A stretch of 64,000 nucleotides of DNA from Novosphingobium marinum. GTDB taxonomy: Bacteria > Pseudomonadota > Alphaproteobacteria > Sphingomonadales > Sphingomonadaceae. The notes under the pieces were generated by a model that worked only from the letters and a program-made list of their open reading frames with translations, searched no databases and had not been told where the DNA came from. The position numbers and the translations under genes are program-made. The DNA lies in the NCBI RefSeq assembly GCF_013408095.1, contig NZ_JACBZF010000004.1:124001-188000 (forward strand), in the 5' to 3' direction. Below, piece by piece: positions 42,435 through 50,415 of this stretch. How positions within the stretch are numbered: position 1 is the stretch's first letter; each line of letters opens with the position of its first letter.

Positions 42435-44609
42435 ATGCTTGAAACGACAGAGACAGACGGCGAGGACGGCCCCGCCCGCCCGGCGCCCGAGGGATGCCCG
42501 GGCGACGACTGCCGCTACTTCAACCGCGAACTGAGCTGGCTCGCCTTCAACGAACGCGTGCTGGCAGAGGCGAGCAACCGCGATTACCCGCTGCTGGAAC
42601 GGCTGCGCTTCCTGTCGATCTCGGGCAGCAACCTCGACGAGTTCATGATGGTGCGCGTCGCCGGGCTTGCCGGGCAGGTGCGCCGCCAGATCGAGGAAAT
42701 CTCGATCGACGGGATGACGCCGTCGCAGCAGCTTACCGCGATCCACGAGAAGGTGCTCGAGCTCGAGATGGAGCAGCAGCGGTCGTGGGCCGAGCTCAAG
42801 GACCTGCTCGCCGACCAGGGAATCCGCATCATCGGCGACGAGCGCCTCGATTCGCCGCGCGAGCGGTGGCTTAAGGAATTCTTCCTCGAACACATCATGC
42901 CGGTGCTCACCCCGCAGGCGATCGACCCGGCGCACCCGTTCCCGTTCGTCGCCAACCAGGGCATGGGCGTCCTGTTCTCGCTGAGCCGCGTCTCGGACGA
43001 CGAGCCGGTGATGGAGATGGTGCTGATCCCGCCCGCGCTGCCGCGTTTCGTGCGCGTGCCGGGGGACGAGGCGGTCTACATCAGCGTCGAGGACCTCGTC
43101 TGCCGCCACGCCGAATCGATCTTTCCCGGCTTTCGCGTCCACGGCCATGGCGTGTTCCGCATCCTGCGCGACAGCGACATCGAGATCGAGGAAGACGCCG
43201 AGGACCTCGTCCGTCACTTCCGCTCGGCGATCCAGCGCCGGCGGCGCGGGATGGTCATCGTGCTGCAACTGCAGGGCAAGTTCGACCCGGCGGCCGAGGA
43301 ACTGCTGCGCAACCAGCTCGGCCTCGACCGCGCGCTCGTCATCAAGACCGGCGGCCTCATCGGCATGACCGGGCTTTCGGTGATCGTCGACGAGGACCGC
43401 CCCGACCTCAAGTTCGAGCCGTACTCGCCCCGCTATCCCGAGCGCATCCTCGAGCATGACGGTGACTGTTTCGCGGCGATCCGCGAGAAGGACATCGTCA
43501 TCCAGCACCCCTACGAAAGCTTCGAGGTGGTGATCGATTTCCTGCGGCAGGCCGCGTCCGATCCCGACGTCGTCGCGATCAAGCAGACGCTCTACCGCGC
43601 GGGCAAGCAGTCCGCCGTCATCGCCGCGCTGATCGCGGCGGCAGAGGAAGGCAAGTCGGTCACCGCCGTCGTCGAGCTCAAGGCCCGCTTCGACGAGGAG
43701 CAGAACCTGATGTGGGCAAGCCAGCTCGAACGGGCGGGCGTGCAGGTGATCTACGGCTTCGTCGACTGGAAGACGCATGCGAAGGTCTCGCTCGTCGTGC
43801 GGCGCGAGGGCGAGGGATACCGCACCTACTGCCACTTCGGCACCGGCAACTACCACCCTGTCACCGCGCGCATCTATACCGACGTGTCGTTCTTCACCGC
43901 CGACCCCAAGGCCGGGCGCGACGCCAGCCGGCTGTTCAACTTCATCACCGGCTATGTCGAGCCGCGCCGCACGGAGATGCTGTCGATCTCCCCCATCGGC
44001 CTGCGCGACAAGCTCTACGAACGCATCGACGTCGAGACCGCGAACGCAAGCAACGGCAAGCCAGCGCAGATCTGGGCGAAGATGAATTCGCTGACCGATC
44101 CCGACCTGATCGACAGGCTCTATGCCGCCAGCAATGCGGGGGTGGAGATCATCCTCGTCGTGCGCGGCATCTGCTGCCTGCGACCCGGCATTCCCGGCCT
44201 GTCCGAAAACATCACGGTCAAGTCGGTCATCGGCCGCTTCCTTGAACACAGCCGCATCTGGGCCTTCGCCAACGGCGCGGACCTGCCCAACCGGCGGGCC
44301 AAGGTCTACATCACCTCGGCGGACGGGATGAGCCGCAACCTCGACCGCCGGGTCGAACTGCTCGTGCCGATGCGCAACCGCACGGTTCACGACCAGGTGC
44401 TCGGCCAGGTGCTGCTCGCCAACCTGCTCGACAACGAACAGAGCTGGCTGCTGGCGCCCGACGGGCACTACGAGCGCACCGATCCGGACGACAATCCATT
44501 CAACGTGCACCGCTATTTCATGACCAACCCCTCGCTCTCCGGACGTGGCGGCGCGCTGTCGAGCGGACGAAAAGTTCCCAAACTTGCACTGAGGCGTGGA
44601 AACATCTGA
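42435..44609 (+). CDS. ppk1: Polyphosphate kinase 1
   Basis: 724 aa. It makes polyphosphate from ATP reversibly. The N-terminal RYFNRELSWLAFNERVLAEA, the middle ISGSNLDEFMMVRVAGL and the catalytic His448 in DWKTHAKVSLVVR (E. coli His435 equivalent) are intact, as is CHFGTGNYHPVTARIYTD. Length is normal. No Shine-Dalgarno is visible, and the candidate promoter is so close that the message may be leaderless. The ppx gene follows 57 bp downstream. A PHO box suggests induction by phosphate limitation. Confidence 0.97.
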   Translation: MLETTETDGEDGPARPAPEGCPGDDCRYFNRELSWLAFNERVLAEASNRDYPLLERLRFLSISGSNLDEFMMVRVAGLAGQVRRQIEEISIDGMTPSQQLTAIHEKVLELEMEQQRSWAELKDLLADQGIRIIGDERLDSPRERWLKEFFLEHIMPVLTPQAIDPAHPFPFVANQGMGVLFSLSRVSDDEPVMEMVLIPPALPRFVRVPGDEAVYISVEDLVCRHAESIFPGFRVHGHGVFRILRDSDIEIEEDAEDLVRHFRSAIQRRRRGMVIVLQLQGKFDPAAEELLRNQLGLDRALVIKTGGLIGMTGLSVIVDEDRPDLKFEPYSPRYPERILEHDGDCFAAIREKDIVIQHPYESFEVVIDFLRQAASDPDVVAIKQTLYRAGKQSAVIAALIAAAEEGKSVTAVVELKARFDEEQNLMWASQLERAGVQVIYGFVDWKTHAKVSLVVRREGEGYRTYCHFGTGNYHPVTARIYTDVSFFTADPKAGRDASRLFNFITGYVEPRRTEMLSISPIGLRDKLYERIDVETANASNGKPAQIWAKMNSLTDPDLIDRLYAASNAGVEIILVVRGICCLRPGIPGLSENITVKSVIGRFLEHSRIWAFANGADLPNRRAKVYITSADGMSRNLDRRVELLVPMRNRTVHDQVLGQVLLANLLDNEQSWLLAPDGHYERTDPDDNPFNVHRYFMTNPSLSGRGGALSSGRKVPKLALRRGNI

Positions 44610-44666
44610 CCGCCCGCGCCCGTTCGGATGGACAGGCATACCCGCAAGCAGGCAGGCATACCCGTC

Positions 44667-46124
44667 ATGAACGACAGCCACGCGATCATCGACATCGGAT
44701 CGAACACGGTGCGCCTCGTTGTCTATGGCGGCCCGCCCCGCGCGCCGGCCGTGCTGCTCAACGAAAAGGTCACGGCAAGGCTCGGCCGCGAACTGTCGCA
44801 GACCGGTCGCCTCCCCGAGAAAGGCGTGGAAGTCGCGCTTGAGGCGCTCACCCGCTTTGCCGCGCTCGTCAGGCTCATGGACGTGCGCCACGTCGACGCG
44901 GTGGCGACGGCGGCGGTGCGCGATGCCGCGAACGGCCCCGAATTCCTCGCCGCCGTGCGCGATCTAGGCTTCGAGCCGTCGCTCCTGTCGGGGATCGAGG
45001 AAGCCTGCATCAGCGCGCTCGGCGTCATTTCCGCTTTCCCCGAAGCCGACGGCGTCGCGGGCGACCTGGGCGGCGGCAGCCTCGAGCTGACCGCGCTGGG
45101 CGGCGACGAATGCGAGCATGCGGTCAGCATGCCCTTCGGCACGCTGCGCCTGCCCGACCTTCGCGAGGGCGGTGCGGCGCAGTTCGGCGCGACGGTGCGC
45201 AAGGCGCTGAAGAACGCGAAGTTCAGCTACGGCAAGGACCTGCCGTTCTTCATCGTCGGCGGATCGTGGCGCGCGCTTGCCCGCTACGCCATGCAGATCC
45301 GCGGCTGGCCGCTCGACGACCCGCACGGCTTCGAACTCACCGCCGGGGAAGCGCTGGCGGTGTGCAAGCCGCTCTCGCGCGGCAAGGTCGAGGAGAGCGT
45401 GACCGGCATTTCCTCCTCGCGCATGGCGAGCCTGCCCGACGCGGCGGCGCTGCTCGAGGTGCTGGTGCGTCAGATCGGACCGTCCTCGGTCATCTTCTCG
45501 TCCTGGGGCCTGCGCGAGGGCCTGCTGTACCGCCGCCTCGAACCGAGCCTGCGGCGGCAGGACCCGATGCTCGCCGGGGTAAGCGCATTTGCCGGCCAGT
45601 TCGGCATCTCGCCCTCGACCGCGACGATGGTGGCGGGATGGACCTCCGACATCAGCGAGAGCAGCAACGAGAAGCTGCGGCTCGCCGCCGTGATGCTGGC
45701 GCTGGCATCGATGCGCAACGAGCCGAACCTGCGCGCCGAACTCGCCCGCCGCTGGGCGCTCGGCAAGCGCTGGATCGGCCTCGACGCACGCGGCCGCGCA
45801 CGGCTCGCGATGGCGGTGCTGGCCAACGCCGGCGAATGCGCGATTCCCGAGGAATTCTCGGTCCTCACCAGCGAAGAGGAACTGCACGAGGCGGTCGGAT
45901 GGGGCCTCTCCACCCGGCTGTGCCGCAAGCTGACCGGCTGCTCGGCCTCGGCCATCGCCAACACCGCCCTGAGGCGGGAGGACGACCGGATCGTACTCTC
46001 GCTGCGCGAACCGGCGCAGGCGCTGTACGGCAACGCGGTCGCCAAGGACCTCAAGCTGCTCGGCGAATGGTTCGGTTGCGATTACGAGGTCGAGACCCTG
46101 ACCGCCGACGCGCTGCTGGATTAG
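44667..46124 (+). CDS. ppx: Exopolyphosphatase / pppGpp phosphohydrolase (Ppx/GppA family)
   Basis: 485 aa from ATG 44667; ATG 44628 would add 13 unconserved residues. Actin-like ATPase fold motifs: AIIDIGSNTVRLVVYGG at the start, AVATAAVRDAANGPEFL and GVAGDLGGGSLELTALGG. A C-terminal helical HD-like extension follows from about residue 310. It hydrolyses polyphosphate from its ends, opposing ppk. It lies in the same orientation 57 bp after ppk, so probably in one operon. Confidence 0.95.
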   Translation: MNDSHAIIDIGSNTVRLVVYGGPPRAPAVLLNEKVTARLGRELSQTGRLPEKGVEVALEALTRFAALVRLMDVRHVDAVATAAVRDAANGPEFLAAVRDLGFEPSLLSGIEEACISALGVISAFPEADGVAGDLGGGSLELTALGGDECEHAVSMPFGTLRLPDLREGGAAQFGATVRKALKNAKFSYGKDLPFFIVGGSWRALARYAMQIRGWPLDDPHGFELTAGEALAVCKPLSRGKVEESVTGISSSRMASLPDAAALLEVLVRQIGPSSVIFSSWGLREGLLYRRLEPSLRRQDPMLAGVSAFAGQFGISPSTATMVAGWTSDISESSNEKLRLAAVMLALASMRNEPNLRAELARRWALGKRWIGLDARGRARLAMAVLANAGECAIPEEFSVLTSEEELHEAVGWGLSTRLCRKLTGCSASAIANTALRREDDRIVLSLREPAQALYGNAVAKDLKLLGEWFGCDYEVETLTADALLD

Positions 46125-46175
46125 CGGTACGGGGGACGTTGCCTGTACCGGGTCTGGCACCGGGTTTCCTGTTTG

Positions 46176-46237
46176 ATCGACTTGCGTCGATTGCGGTGTG
46201 TTTTTGATCGACTTGCGTCGATGACGGCACCGGCCCT
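46176..46237. repeat. Tandem ATCGAC-N4-GTCGAT hairpin repeat, copy 2
   Basis: ATCGAC-TTGC-GTCGAT at 46176-46191 and again at 46207-46222 (31 bp apart), then GGCACCGGCCCT (46226-46237). Same design and order as the copy at 27045-27106. It lies between the convergent ppx and virB11 genes and overlaps the virB11 stop. Confidence 0.75.
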
Positions 46238-47255
46238 AGTCGAGCAAACTCACCGATTCCGCGATGGCGGCGATGCCGCGCTTTCCCTCGATGCGGTCGA
46301 GCTGGACCACGATATCGATGACCGAGGCCGCGTATTCGAGCGTTTCGGCGCGGGTCAGGCCGATGCCGGTCTGCATCGCCATCAGCCCGATCTGGTCGAG
46401 CGCGCCGCGCGGTGTGTTGGCGTGGACGGTGGAGAATGATCCGGGGTGCCCGGTGTTGATCGCGCGCAGGAAGCTCACCGTCTCGCCGCCGCGCAGTTCG
46501 CCCAGCACGATCCGGTCGGGCCGCAGCCGCAGCGCCGCCTGCAGGAGGTCGTTGGCCGAAACCTTGGCCTCGCCCAGCTCGCCCTTCACCGCGATCAGGC
46601 CGACGCCGTTCGCGCCGGGCAGCTTCAGCTCCGCCGTATCCTCGACAAGGACGACGCGCTCGTCACCGGGGATTTCGTGGAGCATGGCGTTCAGGAAGGT
46701 GGTCTTGCCGGTCGAGGTGCCGCCCGAGATCAGGATCGTGCGCCGCCGCCGGATCGCCTCGCGCAGGAAGGCGATGGGTTCGGCCATCGCGCTTGGCATC
46801 GGCTCTTCGGGTTGCGGCACGATCGGGCCGCGGTCGTAGGCGTCGAGCGGCAGTTCGAGCAGGCGGTGCCGCCGGATGGCGAGCGCCCAGTGCGAGCGCG
46901 TCGCGGGCGGGCCGACGAGCTGGATGCGCGCGCCGTCGGGCAAGGTTGCGGCCAGCAGCGGATGTTCGCGGTTGATGCCCTGGTGACTGACCCGCGCGAC
47001 CTGCTCGGCCAGCCGCTGGAGCAGCCGGTCGTCGAGTTCGGGAAGGTCGATGCGCTGCATGCCGGGATGCGCCGCGTCCTCGACCCACAGCTCGCCGGGA
47101 CGGTTGACGAGAAGCTCGGTCACGGTCTCGCGCTCCAGCCATTGGCGCAGCGGCGCGAGGTAGGCATCGAGGTAGACGCTGCGCGGCACCTGCGCAGGCG
47201 GCGACATCGCCGCGCCCTCGGCCTGCGGCTGCAGGGGCGTGACCGTTCCCGTCAT
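46236..47255 (-). CDS. virB11: T4SS ATPase VirB11
   Basis: 339 aa, hexameric secretion ATPase. Walker A ISGGTSTGKTTFLNA is near residue 176, the Asp box RVVLVEDTAEL and LRPDRIVLGELRGGE (Walker B) follow, and the His box reads STVHANTPRGAL. The ATG overlaps the virB10 stop by one base. Last gene of the operon; the tandem-hairpin repeat overlaps its 3' end. It powers assembly or transport at the inner membrane. Confidence 0.96.
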   Translation of the reverse strand: MTGTVTPLQPQAEGAAMSPPAQVPRSVYLDAYLAPLRQWLERETVTELLVNRPGELWVEDAAHPGMQRIDLPELDDRLLQRLAEQVARVSHQGINREHPLLAATLPDGARIQLVGPPATRSHWALAIRRHRLLELPLDAYDRGPIVPQPEEPMPSAMAEPIAFLREAIRRRRTILISGGTSTGKTTFLNAMLHEIPGDERVVLVEDTAELKLPGANGVGLIAVKGELGEAKVSANDLLQAALRLRPDRIVLGELRGGETVSFLRAINTGHPGSFSTVHANTPRGALDQIGLMAMQTGIGLTRAETLEYAASVIDIVVQLDRIEGKRGIAAIAESVSLLD

Positions 47256-48379
47256 CACGAGACTTTCGAGAAATCGAGGTCCTTGGCAGTGAACACGCGG
47301 ATCGGCTCGCCCTGACGGACGCGCACGGTCGGGCCCATCTGGCCGTTCTGCTGGACCGCCGCCGCTGCCGCCGACTGGCCGCCGCCCGCGATCACCACCC
47401 CGGCGTTGCCGGTAAGCGTGGTCAGGCCGCCGATGACCGAAAGCAGCATCGCCGAGCCGAAGCGCTGGAAGAAGTGGCTGTTGACCTTGCCGGCAAGGCC
47501 CGTCTCGCCGCCGAAGCCAATCGCGGGCGAGGCAAGGTCTACCGACACCCCGTCGGGCCGGATCAGCCGCGTCCAGATCACGAACGCGCGCTTCTGCCCA
47601 GCCTGCAGCCCGCTCTTGTACTGCCCGATCAGGCGCGAGGAGCGCGGGACGAGGACGCGGGTGCCGTCGAACGAGCGCACGTCGGTGCTGACGACGGCGC
47701 GCACGTAGCCGGGCACGTCGGTGTTGATCGCGGTTTCGAGCACCGCCGGGATCAGCGTGCCCTGCGTGACCGTGGTCTTCGGATCGAACGAGGCGCTGGC
47801 GGTCGCGGTGGTGCCGGTGCTGACGCCGAGGCGCGCGGCGAAATCCTCGTTGCTGCTGCCCTTGCCGAGTTCTCCGGGCGCGGCTGGCGAGCCTGCCGAG
47901 GGACCGGGAAGCGCGCTGGCGTCGAAGACCACGGTGGGCGAGGACAGCGGATTCGCGGCCTGCGCCGGGCCGACCGCGTTCTGCGGCGGGTTCGAATAGA
48001 CGGGGCTGGGCGCGGGCGCCGCCGGGGACGAGACGCGCGGCGTGTTCGGTATGTTCTGCGGCGCGGCCTGAGGGACCTGCGCCGGGGCCGGGGCGGGAAC
48101 CGCCGCCGCCTGCTGCGGCTGCGCCTCGCCCGTGTTGCCGTTGCGCGCGGCGTCCATCGACCACAGCGTCACAGCGCCGAGCGCCGCGACGATGAGCACG
48201 CCGGCGGCCATGCCCAGCCCGTCGCCCTTCTTGCGCTGGCTGACCTGCGGCAGGACATTGCGGGTCGAAAGGTCGATGACTTCCGCGCCCTCGCCGCCCT
48301 GGCCCTCGCGCGGGTCGCGGTCGTTGGCCGGGTCGAGGCGGCCCGTGCGGACCTTGCCGATGGGTTTGGCGTTCAGCAT
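47255..48379 (-). CDS. virB10: T4SS envelope-spanning scaffold VirB10
   Basis: 374 aa. A short cytoplasmic head, one membrane helix near residue 60 (GMAAGVLIVAALGAVTLWSM), a long Pro/Ala/Gln-rich periplasmic linker, then the TrbI/VirB10 C-terminal domain (VTQGTLIPAVLETAINTDVPGYV; VLVPRSSRLIGQYKSGL; FGSAMLLSVIGGL). With VirB9 it forms the outer core complex. It is separated from virB9 by 3 bp. Confidence 0.96.
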   Translation of the reverse strand: MLNAKPIGKVRTGRLDPANDRDPREGQGGEGAEVIDLSTRNVLPQVSQRKKGDGLGMAAGVLIVAALGAVTLWSMDAARNGNTGEAQPQQAAAVPAPAPAQVPQAAPQNIPNTPRVSSPAAPAPSPVYSNPPQNAVGPAQAANPLSSPTVVFDASALPGPSAGSPAAPGELGKGSSNEDFAARLGVSTGTTATASASFDPKTTVTQGTLIPAVLETAINTDVPGYVRAVVSTDVRSFDGTRVLVPRSSRLIGQYKSGLQAGQKRAFVIWTRLIRPDGVSVDLASPAIGFGGETGLAGKVNSHFFQRFGSAMLLSVIGGLTTLTGNAGVVIAGGGQSAAAAAVQQNGQMGPTVRVRQGEPIRVFTAKDLDFSKVS

Positions 48380-48382
48380 GGC

Positions 48383-49222
48383 TCAGTTCCCCCTGCCGGG
48401 ATTGGGTCCGATATCGGCGGCGGCGACTGCCGGTCCGCCGCCGTTGCGCGCGCGTGACGGGCCTGCCGCCGGGCGCGGTCCCGCGTGGCGGAGCTCCGCC
48501 CTTGCCTTGCCGGTGCGCAGCACGATTAGGTCGGGCACGTCGTCGATCACGATGGTGCCTTCGCGCACCGCGAAGTTGACCGGCCCTTCCTCGCCCTTGT
48601 CGTTGACGACGAGGATCGCGGGCAGCGCGCGGTCCACGCCCCAGACGAGGTACGTTGCGTTGCCGTCGTCGTAGATGCGGTCGGGCACCAGCTTGGCATC
48701 GCCCTTCTTGCGCCAGGCGAAGTTCATCTGCGCCGGATCGACCGGCTCGAGTCCCGGCTCCGCTCCGATCGCGCCCGCCTCGGCCGAATTGAGCGCGGCA
48801 AGCGAGGGATCGGGCTGCGCGTCGGGCCGCTCGGGCTGGTTCTCGTAGGTGAAGCGCAGCATGTAGACGGGCCTGGCGCTCGCCGAGGCGACGAGGTCGA
48901 AGAAATAGGTGTGCCGGTCGGTGATGACTGTCATGTTGGTGCGCGCGTTGGGGCCGAGCGGCTTCACGAACAGCGTGTCGGCGCGCTTGTTGGGCGTGAT
49001 CTGCCACTTCTCCGAATCGCCGACCGCGACGTTCTCGATGTGCTCGCCGTCGCCGAAGACGACGGTCGCCTGCACGCCCGCCTTGCCCTCGATTCGCACG
49101 ACCTCGTCCTGGTCGAACTCGTGGTGGACGAGACGCGGGTCGCGGTCCTGTGCAGAGGCGGGCGCGGCAGCGAGCAGTGCTGCGGCGGCGCAGGTTGCGG
49201 CAAGGATGTTGCCACGGATCAT
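48383..49222 (-). CDS. virB9: T4SS outer-membrane-complex protein VirB9
   Basis: 279 aa. An N-terminal signal peptide (LAATCAAAALLAAAPASAQ) directs it to the periplasm. TrbG/VirB9 features include DEVVRIEGKAGVQATVVFGDGEHI, the middle LRFTYENQPERPD and the C-terminal DGNATYLVWGVDRALPAI. ATG 49222 overlaps the virB6 stop. No VirB7 lipoprotein gene is seen nearby, although VirB9 normally pairs with VirB7. Confidence 0.95.
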   Translation of the reverse strand: MIRGNILAATCAAAALLAAAPASAQDRDPRLVHHEFDQDEVVRIEGKAGVQATVVFGDGEHIENVAVGDSEKWQITPNKRADTLFVKPLGPNARTNMTVITDRHTYFFDLVASASARPVYMLRFTYENQPERPDAQPDPSLAALNSAEAGAIGAEPGLEPVDPAQMNFAWRKKGDAKLVPDRIYDDGNATYLVWGVDRALPAILVVNDKGEEGPVNFAVREGTIVIDDVPDLIVLRTGKARAELRHAGPRPAAGPSRARNGGGPAVAAADIGPNPGRGN

Positions 49223-50415
49223 CGGATCATCTCCCTGGAAGCTCTCGAACCGGCGCCTGCAGAGTGGGCGCGGAAACGGCTGCCGATCCCGCGCGCGCGC
49301 TGGCGGGCGATGGGAGGCAGCGAACTCGATTGCGGCGCGGCGGCATGCGTGACGACGGTGCGCCGCTCGGACGTGCGCACCGCGCCCTGCTGGCCCTGCA
49401 CGGTCTCGACCGCCGGGCCGCTCGCCGATGCAAGCGCGCGTGCGCGCTGTGCCGAACCGCCCGACGCGGCGGCAACGGACTGGCCCTGCGCGGTTTCGGT
49501 GACGGTGTGCGTCGAGATCGGCGGGGCGGCGCGGTCCGTTACAGGCTTTTCGCCAAGGCCGAAGACCTGCCAGCCCGAGACGATCGCGGTCGCGACCTTG
49601 ATGACCATGATCATCAGCGCGCAATGCACCGACGCGATGAGGAACAGCGCCATCGCCGCGCGGCCGTTGATGCCTTCGAGGCCCCCGAGCGCGCTGATCA
49701 CGGGCGCGGCCATCTCGGTGGTCAGGCCGCCGCCGAGCACCACGAACAGCGGCACGATGGCGGTGAGGACGACGCCGCGCAGCCAGCCGGCGGTCAGCCC
49801 GCGCGTGCCCGAGAACAGCGCGAAGACGACGAAGACCGGACCGAGCGCGAGCAGCACGGCAAGCGCGATGCGGGCGGTGACGAGTATGCCGACGGTGCCG
49901 AGAAGCAGCAGCAGCGAGGCAAGCCACATGAGGTTCGAGGGCGTGAACGTGCCGCCTTCCCCTTGCGCCTGCCCTTCGGTGCCGCCACCCGCCAGCTTAG
50001 ATATTTCCTCGATCGCGGCGAAGATGATGTCGATGCGGTCGGCGAAGATCTGCGTCGCCGATCCTTTCGCGCCCATCAGGATGCCCGCGATCTGGTCCGG
50101 TCCGCCGACCGCGAGGTTCCAGACGACGCCCTGGTAGGCGATCCAGCTCGTCGCGAAAGTCAGGACGAGGCCGAGCGTCAGCATGCGCGGGGTCAACGCC
50201 GAGATGCCGAGCGTGGCGCGCCCGGTCAGCAGCGAGATCGCGAAAAAGGCGATGTAGAGCGTCAGCAGGATGGTGAGCACGGGCGCGAGTGCGCCGCCCG
50301 CGCCGAACAGGCGTCCGAAGGCGGCGGCGGTCATCTCGCCCGCCATGCAGTCGACCGCGCGCAGCGCGGGCGCTGCCCCGGCGGATGCGCCGGCGACAAG
50401 GGCGTCGCAGCTCAC
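49219..50415 (-). CDS. virB6: T4SS polytopic inner-membrane protein VirB6
   Basis: 398 aa. Five to six hydrophobic helices (LAPVLTILLTLYIAFFAISLL; MLTLGLVLTFATSWIAYQGVVW; LASLLLLLGTVGILVTARIA) and the TrbL/VirB6 motif LALGPVFVVFALFSGTRGLTAGWLRG. The tail (about residues 310-398) is low-complexity, Ser/Ala/Arg-rich. The GTG start overlaps the virB4 stop (GTGA). VirB5 would be expected between virB4 and virB6 but is absent. Confidence 0.92.
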   Translation of the reverse strand: MSCDALVAGASAGAAPALRAVDCMAGEMTAAAFGRLFGAGGALAPVLTILLTLYIAFFAISLLTGRATLGISALTPRMLTLGLVLTFATSWIAYQGVVWNLAVGGPDQIAGILMGAKGSATQIFADRIDIIFAAIEEISKLAGGGTEGQAQGEGGTFTPSNLMWLASLLLLLGTVGILVTARIALAVLLALGPVFVVFALFSGTRGLTAGWLRGVVLTAIVPLFVVLGGGLTTEMAAPVISALGGLEGINGRAAMALFLIASVHCALMIMVIKVATAIVSGWQVFGLGEKPVTDRAAPPISTHTVTETAQGQSVAAASGGSAQRARALASASGPAVETVQGQQGAVRTSERRTVVTHAAAPQSSSLPPIARQRARGIGSRFRAHSAGAGSRASREMIR

